Source of the DNA: an uncultured Alphaproteobacteria bacterium
GTDB taxonomy: Bacteria; Pseudomonadota; Alphaproteobacteria; Sphingomonadales; Sphingomonadaceae
Assembly (NCBI GenBank): GCA_903939555.1
Contig: CAJAHV010000088.1
Span: forward strand, 1 to 27,216
Length of the DNA: 27,216 nt
Reading direction: 5' to 3'
Part shown: positions 1-8,334 of the stretch, in pieces
Numbering within the stretch: the first letter of the stretch is position 1
Layout of the letters: every line of letters begins with the position of its first letter
Notes under the pieces: model-generated
Databases searched by the model: none
Told to the model about the DNA's origin: nothing
The model's input: the letters and a program-made list of their open reading frames with translations, nothing else
Translations under genes and position numbers: made by a program

Positions 1-18
1 CGCGCGGCTGGATGTGGC

Positions 19-489
19 ATGATCCGCCCTGCCACCCCCGCCGATATTGCCGTCATCCGCCAGTTGATCGTCGAACTGGCCGTCTATGAACGCGAACCCG
101 ACGCCGTGAAGGCGAGCGAGGCCGATCTGCACGAGGCGTTGTTCGGCGACCGGCCGCTCGCCGAAGCGGTGCTGGCGGAAATTGCCGGCGAGGCCGTGGG
201 AATGGCGCTGTTCTTCAGCAATTTTTCGACCTGGGCAGGCAAGGGCGGGATCTATCTCGAAGACCTGTTCGTGCGGCCACAGGCACGCGGGCAGGGAGTC
301 GGCAAGGCGCTGCTGGTTCATTTGGCCGCGATCGCCGTGGCGCGCGATTACAGTCGCTTCGAATGGTCGGTGCTCGATTGGAATACGCCGGCAATTGGCT
401 TCTACAAGGGCCTTGGCGCGGTGATGCAGGACGAATGGACCAAAATGCGCGTGGAAGGCGATGCGCTGGCGCGGTTGGCGCGGGGGTAG
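19..489 (+). CDS. GNAT acetyltransferase, thialysine/diamine N-acetyltransferase-like
   Basis: A 156-residue single-domain GNAT protein. The acetyl-CoA binding loop is visible as LFVRPQARGQGVGKALL (about residues 84-100). It is followed by FEWSVLDWNTPAIGFYKGLGA and a C-terminal EWT, a combination typical of the spermidine/thialysine acetyltransferase (SAT2-like) branch, which transfers acetyl from acetyl-CoA to a primary amine of a small polyamine-like substrate in the cytoplasm. The length matches that family (about 155-170 residues). The ATG at 19 is the first good start; no strong ribosome binding site is seen, and whatever precedes it lies outside the window. The gene converges on ppa, with hairpins between. 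The exact substrate is inferred only from family resemblance. Confidence 0.88.
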   Translation: MIRPATPADIAVIRQLIVELAVYEREPDAVKASEADLHEALFGDRPLAEAVLAEIAGEAVGMALFFSNFSTWAGKGGIYLEDLFVRPQARGQGVGKALLVHLAAIAVARDYSRFEWSVLDWNTPAIGFYKGLGAVMQDEWTKMRVEGDALARLARG

Positions 490-561
490 CGAAAAAACGG
501 CGAAGGTACAGGCGAAGGTTTGGGGCCTGGGCACCGGTAGAGCAAAAGCATGTAAAGCAAA

Positions 562-582
562 GGCATGGGCAAAGCCCATGCC
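562..582 (-). terminator. Intrinsic terminator candidate for ppa
   Basis: A perfect 9-bp stem (GGCATGGGC / GCCCATGCC) with a 3-nt loop. Read on the minus strand it is followed by TTTGCTTTACATG, a T-rich tail, which fits Rho-independent termination of leftward ppa transcripts about 90 bp after the ppa stop. On the plus strand there is no T tract, so it would be a poor terminator for the acetyltransferase. Confidence 0.6.
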
Positions 583-588
583 GACGTC

Positions 589-625
589 GGCCGGGTTCGA
601 GACGCGAAGGGCGCCTCGCCCGGCC
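589..625. other. GC-rich hairpin between convergent genes
   Basis: GGCCGGG (589-595) pairs with CCCGGCC (619-625), and inside it CGAG (598-601) pairs with CTCG (615-618). No T tract follows on either strand. It lies in the 181-bp gap between the convergent acetyltransferase and ppa, which otherwise holds only the terminator at 562-582 and no gene that I can see. It may help RNA 3' end formation or stability, but this is inference. Confidence 0.4.
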
Positions 626-670
626 GGCCGCGCTTGCGCCTGTCGGCACGCAGCAGGCGCGCTCGCGGCG

Positions 671-1255
671 CTACGCGCGAGGTGCGCCGGGGTGTTCGCG
701 CAGGGCCGGCACGGGAACGCCCTTGGCGGCCATGTCGTAGCGCTCGATTGATTCCACGATCAGCCGTTCGGCGACTTCGCGGCTCTGCCAGCCTTGGAAC
801 TTGACCCATTTGCCGGGCTCCAGATCCTTGTAGTGCGAAAAGAAATGTTCGATCTGGTTGAGAAGAATATCCGGCAAATCAGTGTATTCATTCACATCAT
901 TGTAATAAGGATGGACCTTGTTGACGCTGACGCACAACAGCTTGGCATCGCCGCCGGCATCATCTTCCATCATCATCACGCCGACGGGGCGCACCCGGCT
1001 GATGCAACCCGGTACGAACGGCGTGCGCGCCACGACGAGCGCGTCGATGGGGTCGCCATCATCGGCGAGCGTGTGCGGGATGAAGCCATAGTTGGTGGGG
1101 TAGCGCATGGCGGTGTGCAGGATGCGATCGACGAACAGCGCGCCCGACGCCTTGTCGAGTTCATACTTCACCGGCTCGCCGCCGAGCGGACATTCGATGA
1201 CGACGTTGACGTCGTGCGGCGGGTTCACGCCGATGGGGATTTGATCGATCCGCAT
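671..1255 (-). CDS. ppa: Inorganic pyrophosphatase (family I)
   Basis: A 194-residue cytoplasmic enzyme hydrolysing pyrophosphate to two phosphates, which pulls biosynthetic reactions forward. The family I signature DGDPID sits at residues 66-71, preceded by YPTNYGFIPHTLADDG, and the C-terminal half contains NKVHPYYNDVNEYTDLP and FFSHYKDLEPGKWV, all typical of bacterial hexameric pyrophosphatases of about 175-195 residues. The start MRIDQIPIGVNPP matches the usual family N-terminus (D-x-I-x-x-G). It is transcribed leftward and is divergent from the SMR exporter gene. A hairpin with a T-rich tail lies downstream at 562-582. Confidence 0.97.
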   Translation of the reverse strand: MRIDQIPIGVNPPHDVNVVIECPLGGEPVKYELDKASGALFVDRILHTAMRYPTNYGFIPHTLADDGDPIDALVVARTPFVPGCISRVRPVGVMMMEDDAGGDAKLLCVSVNKVHPYYNDVNEYTDLPDILLNQIEHFFSHYKDLEPGKWVKFQGWQSREVAERLIVESIERYDMAAKGVPVPALREHPGAPRA

Positions 1256-1362
1256 TTCATTCTCCTGTTGTGCGGCGCGGGGTAAGCGAGCGCCCGTGAT
1301 TCGTCTATGGGGTGGATGGCCCCGGTGGTGTATCGCCGCCGGGCTTTGGGGGAGTTTGGCGA

Positions 1363-1680
1363 ATGGCCTGGATAGCCTTGATTATCGGTGGGTTGTGCGA
1401 AATCGGTTTCACCACCTCATTGCGGTTTGTCGACGGGTTTCGCAACCTGCCGTGGGTCTTGGCCTTTCTCGTCGCGGTGACGCTGAGCATGGGGTTGCTC
1501 GAATATGCCGGGCGCAGCATCCCGCTTGGCACCGCCTATGCGGTATGGGCGGGCATCGGCGCTGCCGGTACGGCAATCGTCGGCATCATGCTGTTCGGTG
1601 AAAGCGCCAGCCTGCCACGGCTGTTGCTGCTCATCGGGCTGATTGGCTGCATCATCGGGTTGAAGCTGATCAAGGCCTAG
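1363..1680 (+). CDS. Small multidrug resistance (SMR) exporter, Gdx/SugE-like
   Basis: A 105-residue protein with four hydrophobic segments, the size of SMR dual-topology antiporters. The start was set at the ATG at 1363, because GGGGGAG lies at about 1348-1354 upstream and MAWIALIIGG matches family N-termini; an upstream in-frame ATG at 1312 would add 17 non-hydrophobic residues. The Gdx-type core GTAYAVWAGIGAAG is present. The essential acidic residue Glu13 and binding-site counterparts Ser42, Tyr59 and Trp62 can be aligned, so export of a guanidinium-like or small cationic compound against protons is the best guess. Position 16, usually Trp in Gdx proteins, is Phe. The stop overlaps that of the convergent M61 peptidase in one CTAG. 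No guanidine riboswitch was recognised upstream. Confidence 0.88.
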   Translation: MAWIALIIGGLCEIGFTTSLRFVDGFRNLPWVLAFLVAVTLSMGLLEYAGRSIPLGTAYAVWAGIGAAGTAIVGIMLFGESASLPRLLLLIGLIGCIIGLKLIKA

Positions 1681-3617
1681 GGCCGGGGCATCAGCAGCCG
1701 GTCGAGCGCGCCGTCCGGCCCGGTCTTTTCAAAACGCGGATAGCGCAGCCCGCCAGACCAGGCGAGATTAACGTTGCGCAGCCGGTCGCTGGTCTTGACG
1801 AGCAAGCGGATCGGCGCAGTGCCGCCCTTGGCGGCGGTGATCTCGGCCTTGAGCAGATCATCGCTGAACGGCTTGTCATTCACCGCGACGATGGTGTCGC
1901 CGACGGTCATCCCGGCGGCAAAGGCGGCGCTATCCCACACCACTTGTTCGACGGCACCGGCAGCACCGATGACAAGGCCGCCCGAATAGCTGAGATTGCT
2001 CGCCTTGCCAGAGCGCATCTGGTCGGCAAAGGCCGGGGTGGGCGTGTCGGTATAGGCGAGCGTGTAGCCCGATGCCGTGAAGCCGCGCAGCGGTGCGCCC
2101 TTGGCCTTTTCGGTCAGTCGCTGCTTGAGGAAACCTGCCCAATCATGGGCGACGACGCCATTCAGGGTGCGCACCAGCGTATCGAAATCATAGGGAAGTT
2201 CGCCCCAGTCACCATCATTGACCCCGAAGAACGCCCGCGCGAAATCATCAAGCCCCTTGGCGCCGCCGGTCTTGCTGCGGATGATGCTGTCGGCTTCCAG
2301 CCAGACGAGCAGGCCTTCGTTGTAATAATCCTCGCTGCGCTGCTGGCTGACCCAGGCCTTGGGCGCCCGCGACGAGATCACCGGATCGTTGGTCGTGTCA
2401 GCCAGCGGGCGCCAGGTGCGCGCCGGGCGGTTGTCGAGGCTGGCGGCGATGCCGGCGAGGCTGTCGAGCGTCTCCTGCTTGGTGAACATCCCCGAGCGCG
2501 CGCCGAGCACATAGCCCCAGAATTGCGTCTGGCCTTCATAGACCCAGAGCAGCGAGTTGCGCAGCGGGGTGGAGAAATCGGGCACGATGCTGTCGGCGCC
2601 ACGGCGGAACTTGCCGTTCCAGCTATGGGTGAATTCGTGCGGCAACAGGTTGCGGCGGCCGGGGCCCTTGTCCCATTCGGTGAAATAGCCCGAGTTTACG
2701 CCATTTTCGCTGCTGCGGTGGTGTTCGAGGCCGATGCTGCCGAGCTGGTCGCTTAATGACAGCAGGAAATTATAATGGTCGAAATGCCGGGCGCCGAACA
2801 GCTTGACCGACTGGTCGACAAGTTTCTTGTGGGCGTCGATCTGCGCCGGGGTCGCCTGCAGATAGCGCGCTGCATCGGCGGCAACATCGAGCGTCACGCC
2901 ATGCCCCAGATCCCATTGCCGGAACCAGCGGCCGGCGAGGAAGGGGCTGTCGACCAGTGTTTCATAATCGACGGTTTCATAGGTGATGCTGTCGCCGGCC
3001 TTGCCCACGGCCCGCAGCGCGCCGCCGGCCTGCCAGCCCGACGGCCAGGTGATGGTGGTGGCCACCGGAATGCGCCGGGTGAACCAGCCGGCCGGGTAGA
3101 GCGAGACCTGATTGGGTTGCAGGCTGAGCATGTCGGCGGTGGCGACGATGCGGCCCTGGTTGCCGGCCGTCGGTGACAGGAACTGGAAGCGCACATCGAG
3201 CGCACGCACCCCGGCGGGAACGGTGACGTGGAAAGCGAAAACGTCGATCTCGTCACGCTGCCAGTCTAATTCCTTGCCATTGGCGGTGATGACCAGCCCG
3301 GCGAGCTTGGAAATTTCGCCACGCGGGGCATGGGCTCCAGGCAGCCATTTCGGGAACAGCAGCGTCATCGGGAGCGGATTCATTGCCCCCCCGGATGGCA
3401 CCGGGATGCGCTGGTCGATCTGCCAGATGCCACGTGTGACATCGCTGGCATCGATTTTCAGCGTCATCGTGCCGGGAAAGGCGATATCGCGCGCCGCCGG
3501 GATGGTGCTGGTGAACGGCAGCGGCTGCGGCGCGGTGCGCGGCACGGCGGCGGCGGTCGAGGATGCGACGGTGGAGGCGAGTAGCAGCGCGGCAAGGCCA
3601 AAATGCGGATATGACAT
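1677..3617 (-). CDS. Secreted M61-family metallopeptidase with PDZ domain
   Basis: A 646-residue protein with an N-terminal signal peptide (hydrophobic stretch about residues 7-24, Ala-rich cleavage region), so probably periplasmic or surface-located. The zinc-peptidase motif HEFTH is at residues 327-331 and the third zinc ligand is probably the Glu of WVYEG (residue 361), as in glycyl aminopeptidase-type M61 enzymes. A beta-rich N-terminal domain (about 50-230) precedes the thermolysin-like catalytic domain, and a PDZ-like domain (about 545-610, with AAGMTVGDTIVAVND) follows. Such enzymes remove N-terminal residues, classically Gly or Ala, from peptides. An AG-rich ribosome binding site (AGAGAGGGGA) lies about 10 nt before the start. 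It is divergent from hisS and ends inside the same CTAG as the SMR gene. Confidence 0.94.
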   Translation of the reverse strand: MSYPHFGLAALLLASTVASSTAAAVPRTAPQPLPFTSTIPAARDIAFPGTMTLKIDASDVTRGIWQIDQRIPVPSGGAMNPLPMTLLFPKWLPGAHAPRGEISKLAGLVITANGKELDWQRDEIDVFAFHVTVPAGVRALDVRFQFLSPTAGNQGRIVATADMLSLQPNQVSLYPAGWFTRRIPVATTITWPSGWQAGGALRAVGKAGDSITYETVDYETLVDSPFLAGRWFRQWDLGHGVTLDVAADAARYLQATPAQIDAHKKLVDQSVKLFGARHFDHYNFLLSLSDQLGSIGLEHHRSSENGVNSGYFTEWDKGPGRRNLLPHEFTHSWNGKFRRGADSIVPDFSTPLRNSLLWVYEGQTQFWGYVLGARSGMFTKQETLDSLAGIAASLDNRPARTWRPLADTTNDPVISSRAPKAWVSQQRSEDYYNEGLLVWLEADSIIRSKTGGAKGLDDFARAFFGVNDGDWGELPYDFDTLVRTLNGVVAHDWAGFLKQRLTEKAKGAPLRGFTASGYTLAYTDTPTPAFADQMRSGKASNLSYSGGLVIGAAGAVEQVVWDSAAFAAGMTVGDTIVAVNDKPFSDDLLKAEITAAKGGTAPIRLLVKTSDRLRNVNLAWSGGLRYPRFEKTGPDGALDRLLMPRP

Positions 3618-3706
3618 GATGATGAAATCCCCTCTCTGAACTACGATTATCGGTGTGCCGGGCGCCTGTCCACGGCTGCTGCCGTCGCGGCTGGCAGCGC
3701 GACGTC

Positions 3707-3722
3707 AAAAGGTGACAAATTG
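3707..3722 (+). promoter_or_regulatory. Ribosome binding site with alternative TTG start of hisS
   Basis: AAAAGGTGA (3707-3715) sits 4 nt before an in-frame TTG at 3720, whereas the conserved ATG at 3750 has no clear Shine-Dalgarno sequence in front. Homology favours the ATG, because the typical HisRS beginning (KPRGTQDM) follows it closely. The ribosome binding site favours the TTG, which would add ten residues. Both starts remain possible. The 132-bp gap back to the M61 gene shows no other gene. Confidence 0.4.
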
Positions 3723-3749
3723 CCGGCTTTCGCCTATCGCGTCGCCACC

Positions 3750-5014
3750 ATGACACGCTCAATCCAGAAACCCCGCGGCACTCAGGACATGATCGGCGAG
3801 CAGGCGGCGCGCTTCGACCATGTTGTTGAAACCTTCAACCGGGTGCGCAAGCTTTATGGCTTTGGCCGGGTCGAGGTGCCGGTGTTCGAGGCGACGGCGG
3901 TGTTCTCGCGCTCGCTGGGCGAAACCACCGATGTCGTGTCGAAAGAAATGTATTGTTTCGAGGATCGCGGCGGCGACCCGTTGACGCTGCGCCCGGAATT
4001 CACCGCCGGCATCGCCCGCGCCTATATCGAGAATGGCTGGCAGCAGCACGCCCCTGTCAAGGTTGCCGCCTGGGGGCCGCTGTTCCGCTATGAACGCCCG
4101 CAGAAAGGCCGGTTTCGCCAGTTCCACCAGCTCGATGCCGAAGTGCTCGGCGCGGGCGAGCCGGCCGCCGATGTCGAGGTCATCGCGCTGGCGCAGCAGT
4201 TGCTTGCCGAGCTGGGGGTCGCCGACCGGGTGGTGCTGCAATTGAATACGCTGGGCGATGCTGAAACGCGCAGCGCCTGGCGGGCGGCACTGGTGGCGCA
4301 TTTTTCGAAGCATCTAGATGTGCTCAGCGCCGAAAGCCGCGAACGGCTCGAAAAGAACCCGCTGCGCATTCTCGATTCCAAGGCGGAGAGCGACAAGGCG
4401 CTGGTCGCGGACGCACCGCGCATCGACGCCTATATGACTGCCGAGGCCGGGGCGTTTTTCGAAAGCGTCCAACGCGGACTGGAGGCCTCGAGCGTGGCCT
4501 TCGTGCGCGCCGAAAGTCTGGTGCGCGGTTTTGACTATTATCGCCATACTGCCTTCGAATTCGTCACCGATGCCTTGGGCGCGCAGGGCACCGTCATCGG
4601 CGGCGGGCGCTATGATGGCTTGATCGGCAGCATGGGCGGGCCGGAAACGCCGGCGGTCGGCTGGGCCGGCGGCATCGAACGACTGGCGATGCTGGTGGCG
4701 GAGCCTGTGTTGCCGCAGGTTTCGGTCGCGGTGATTGCCATGGGCGGCGCGGCTGAGCCGGTGGCACTGCGGCTGCTCGCCGGCTTGCGGCGGGTCGGCA
4801 TCGCTGCCGAACAAGGCTGGCGCGGCAATTTGAAGAAGAAGATGGAGCGCGCCGGCAAGTCGGGGGCGCGACTGGCGGTGATCATCGGCGAGGATGAGGT
4901 GGCCGGCGGCACGGTGACGGTGCGCGACCTCGGATCGGGCGAGCAGGTGCCGTTGATGTTCGATGCAGCCGTAACGGCGATTGCGGCGTCGCTCGCCGGT
5001 GGCGGGTTGCAGGG

Positions 5015-5018
<4 letters not shown>
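3750..5018 (+). CDS. hisS: Histidyl-tRNA synthetase
   Basis: A 422-residue class II aminoacyl-tRNA synthetase that charges tRNA-His with histidine. Visible landmarks are KPRGTQDM at the N-terminus, the motif 1/2 region LTLRPEFTAGIARAY and FRYERPQKGRFRQFHQ, the histidine-specific block LVRGFDYYRHTAFEF, motif 3 (GGGRYDGLIG, VGWAGGIERL), and a C-terminal anticodon-binding domain ending near residue 415. The length is normal for bacterial HisRS. It is the first gene of a rightward group: its stop overlaps the prfA start by 4 bp (ATGA), with AGGG as ribosome binding site inside the hisS end. An upstream TTG start at 3720 is possible. Confidence 0.97.
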
Positions 5019-6072
<1,054 letters not shown>

Positions 6073-6076
<4 letters not shown>

Positions 6077-6894
6077 CCATAGTTGCACAGGCGCTGCGGG
6101 CGGCGGCGGCGCGGATCGACAGGTTTGATGCCGAAGTGCTGCTGGCAGTGGCGCTGGGGGTGGATCGCGGCGCGCTGCTGCTCGCGCCGGAGCGCCGCTT
6201 TTCGCCCGAATTGTTCGACAGCCATGTCGCGCGCCGGGAAGCCGGCGAGCCGGTCGCCTATATCACCGGCCATCGCGAATTCTGGTCGCTCGATCTTCTG
6301 GTCACCCCGGCGGTGCTGATCCCGCGCCCCGATAGCGAAACCTTGATCGAAGCGGCGCTCGCTACGGGCATATCGCCGGTCAGTATCCTCGATCTCGGTA
6401 CCGGCAGCGGCGCGTTGCTGCTGGCGGCGCTAAGCGAATGGCCGGCCGCAACTGGGCTGGGCATCGATGCCTCGGCGGCGGCGCTGGCGGTTGCCGGCCG
6501 CAATGCCGAACGGCTGGGGCTGGCCGGGCGCGCGGCGTTCCGGCCGGGCAACTGGGGGCAGGGGCTGACCGGGCGGTTCGATCTCATCCTGTGCAACCCG
6601 CCCTATGTCGAAACCGGCGCGGAACTGGCAGCGGACGTTCGCGACCATGAACCTGCCAGCGCGCTGTTCGCTGGGCCGGAAGGGCTGGATGATTACCGCC
6701 GGCTGATGCCGCAGTTGCCGGCGTTGCTGGCACCCGGCGGTATCGCGGTTATCGAAATCGGCTGGACCCAGGCCGCCGCCGTGCTGACGCTGGCCGCAGC
6801 GGCGGGGCTGGTGGGCGTTGTACGGCGCGACCTGGCCGGCCGCGACCGCTGTGTTGTCCTGCGTCACGCTAACGCTTTGTTACAAGGGGCCTGA
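6073..6894 (+). CDS. prmC: Release factor glutamine methyltransferase
   Basis: A 273-residue S-adenosylmethionine-dependent enzyme that methylates the GGQ glutamine of RF1 and RF2. The N-terminal helical domain contains AYITGHREFWSLDLLVTP, the SAM site is ILDLGTGSGALLL (about 105-117) and the active-site NPPY is at 175-178. It starts with GTG in a GTGA overlap with the prfA stop, which places it next to its own substrate gene, a common alphaproteobacterial arrangement. The stop codon lies inside a hairpin (6890-6915), immediately followed by a long inverted repeat. The family and length leave little doubt. Confidence 0.97.
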
Positions 6895-6915
6895 CAGTTT
6901 TTGTAACTGGTCAGG
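6890..6915 (+). terminator. Hairpin overlapping the prmC stop codon
   Basis: CCTGAC plus AGTT (6890-6899) pairs with AACT and GTCAGG (6905-6915) with one bulged G at 6909 and the loop TTTGT. The prmC TGA (6892-6894) is inside the left arm. A second, mutually exclusive pairing exists: GTTACAA (6879-6885) is the perfect complement of TTGTAAC (6901-6907). No T run follows, so it is a weak intrinsic terminator candidate for the hisS-prfA-prmC transcript. Confidence 0.4.
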
Positions 6916-6917
6916 CA

Positions 6918-7047
6918 GGGCCTCCGGCGGCTGGGGCCGCAGGCCCCAGACCCCATTTCGTGTTCGCCATCAGTATCAATGCGTGCCGCTGGCCATGAAA
7001 CTTAACAAAAGGGGTCTGGGGCCGGCGGCCCCAGCCGCCGGAGGCCC
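6918..7047. repeat. Long inverted repeat, 37-bp arms with 56-bp spacer
   Basis: The left arm (6918-6954) begins GGGCCTCCGGCGGCTGGGGC and the right arm (7011-7047) is its reverse complement with one mismatch (position 6941 A; the complement of the right arm reads C). Each arm contains its own smaller palindrome (CTGGGGCC...GGCCCCAG), so the arms can fold singly or together. No reading frame is convincing across it and no transposase is nearby. A diverged copy of the left arm, including the TCAGGC just before it (6911-6916), occurs at 9152-9200. This marks a dispersed palindromic extragenic element rather than a simple terminator, although as RNA it could also end prmC transcripts. Confidence 0.85.
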
Positions 7048-7229
7048 TTATGTCGCCCGCATGAGTTCGTAACTACCGGACAGGGTGGGAGAGCAAAGCA
7101 GCACGGTTGCCCTTGGCCTGCTACGCCGGCGCTAAAGTATCGGATATGTCACGCTATGCGCTGAACGCATGGCTCCCTTGCATCATGCTGCACTGCACAA
7201 TGTCATGAGACTGTCATATTAGCCCTGTC

Positions 7230-7253
7230 CGCGCCGGGAATTAGTCCGGCGCG
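7230..7253 (+). promoter_or_regulatory. Leader hairpin before the 50-residue gene
   Basis: CGCGCCGG (7230-7237) pairs with CCGGCGCG (7246-7253) around the loop GAATTAGT. The hairpin ends 4 nt before the purine-rich ribosome binding site GAGGAGAA (7258-7265) of the small gene starting at 7271. It could influence translation or mRNA stability. A weak promoter-like pair, TTGCAT (7178-7183) and TGTCAT (7201-7206) with 17 nt between, lies upstream; this assignment is tentative. Confidence 0.4.
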
Positions 7254-7270
7254 CCATGAGGAGAATGACC

Positions 7271-7423
7271 ATGAAGGTAGAGCTTCACGGCTATGAGCCT
7301 CGGCAGCGTCCGTTCGGCGATGCCGATGTTCGCACGTTGGTCCCGGTCCGCGCCGTCGTGCGCAAGACCCGGACGCAGTTGCAGCCCGTGTCCTTGGACG
7401 CCCGGCTGTTTCACGCGCTCTAG
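7271..7423 (+). CDS. Unrecognised 50-residue small protein
   Basis: An open frame starting MKVELHGYEPRQRPFGDADV and ending QPVSLDARLFHAL, with no family recognised. It has a very good ribosome binding site, GAGGAGAA at 7258-7265, five nt before ATG 7271; in-frame ATGs at 7256 and 7265 lie within or before that site and are less likely. The protein is basic in the middle (RAVVRKTRTQ), has no signal peptide or membrane segment and no cysteine. Its stop shares a CTAG with the convergent prmA stop. A leader hairpin and a long inverted repeat lie upstream. The ribosome binding site, the codon pattern and the exact abutment with prmA suggest a real gene, but the function is unknown. Confidence 0.6.
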   Translation: MKVELHGYEPRQRPFGDADVRTLVPVRAVVRKTRTQLQPVSLDARLFHAL

Positions 7424-8334
7424 GCGATCTTTGTCAGCACCAGGCAGGGCCATTCGCCCCGCCGGTGCTGGCCGATCGGCACTAGCCCGTGCTGGCGATA
7501 GGCGCCGCGTACCCGCAAAGCCTGTGATTGCAGCAAGCCGGCGAGTACAAGTACGCCGCCGGGCGCGAGCGCGCGCGCCACATCGCGACTGATGTCGATC
7601 AGCGGGCCGGCCAGAATATTGGCGATGATCAGGTCATAGGGCGCGCGTTGCCAGAGCCGCAGATGCTGCATGCCGGCGGCTTCGACAAGCTCGATACGGC
7701 CGGCGCAGCGGCCGGCGCCGACATGATTGTCGCGCAGATTGGCGCGCGTTACCGCCACCGAAACCGGATCGATATCGCTGGCAATGGTTTTCGCCTTGCG
7801 CCAGCGCCGGGCCGCGCCGAGCGCCAGCACGCCGGTACCGGTACCCAGATCGGCGATGTTGCGAAAGCCGCGGCGTCTGCCGAGCCGGTCAAGCGCCAGC
7901 AGGCAGCCATGCGTCGTGGCGTGCTGGCCGGTGCCGAACGCCAGCCCGGCTTCGATGGCAAGCGCGATATCGCCGGGCCGCACGGCATCGCGATGCGCCG
8001 CCGTATGGACAAGGAAGCGACCGGCCCGCACTGGTTCGAGATTGCGCTGCGATAATGTCGTCCAATCGGCGTCGGGCAGGGGCGCAACCTGCATGTCCGT
8101 GGCCGATGGGAACAGCGCCATGATGCGTGCTACCAGCGCCGCGTCGGGTTCATCGGCAAAATAGGCGGTCATCACCCAGGCGTCGGGCTGGTCCGGATCG
8201 GGTTCTTCGACATTGAGCGTCGGCGGGTCGACAAGATCGGGGAAGACCTCGCCGATTTCCGGCATGGCTTCGGCGTCGCAGCGGTTGCAGGCCAGGGTCA
8301 GCGCCCAGCCATTGGCGGCATCGTCAGCGGACAT
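7420..8334 (-). CDS. prmA: Ribosomal protein L11 methyltransferase
   Basis: A 304-residue SAM-dependent enzyme that trimethylates ribosomal protein L11. The family block AFGTGQHATTHGCLLALD is followed by the SAM motif IADLGTGTGVLALGAARR, then DIDPVSVAVTRANLRDN, and the catalytic-region NILAGPLIDI, all in the expected order, with the substrate-recognition domain in the first 130 residues. The length is normal (about 290-310). It is the second gene of a leftward pair: its start overlaps the end of the SDR gene by 11 bp, so coupled translation is likely. Its stop shares a CTAG with the convergent small gene, leaving no intergenic terminator. Confidence 0.96.
   Translation of the reverse strand: MSADDAANGWALTLACNRCDAEAMPEIGEVFPDLVDPPTLNVEEPDPDQPDAWVMTAYFADEPDAALVARIMALFPSATDMQVAPLPDADWTTLSQRNLEPVRAGRFLVHTAAHRDAVRPGDIALAIEAGLAFGTGQHATTHGCLLALDRLGRRRGFRNIADLGTGTGVLALGAARRWRKAKTIASDIDPVSVAVTRANLRDNHVGAGRCAGRIELVEAAGMQHLRLWQRAPYDLIIANILAGPLIDISRDVARALAPGGVLVLAGLLQSQALRVRGAYRQHGLVPIGQHRRGEWPCLVLTKIA

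Noticed and set aside
1256..1362. Guanidine riboswitch before the SMR gene
   Set aside because: The short divergent gap shows no conserved ykkC-type helices or sequence blocks.
1944..2756. Plus-strand frame of 270 codons inside the M61 peptidase gene
   Set aside because: Antisense to a clear metallopeptidase with an intact signal peptide and active site; no ribosome binding site or family.
6918..7047. Insertion sequence with terminal inverted repeats
   Set aside because: The 56-bp spacer has no transposase and no target-site duplication was seen; a non-coding palindromic element fits better.
7145..7209. 20-codon leader peptide frame upstream of the small gene
   Set aside because: No ribosome binding site, no run of a single amino acid typical of attenuation and no recognised downstream biosynthetic gene.
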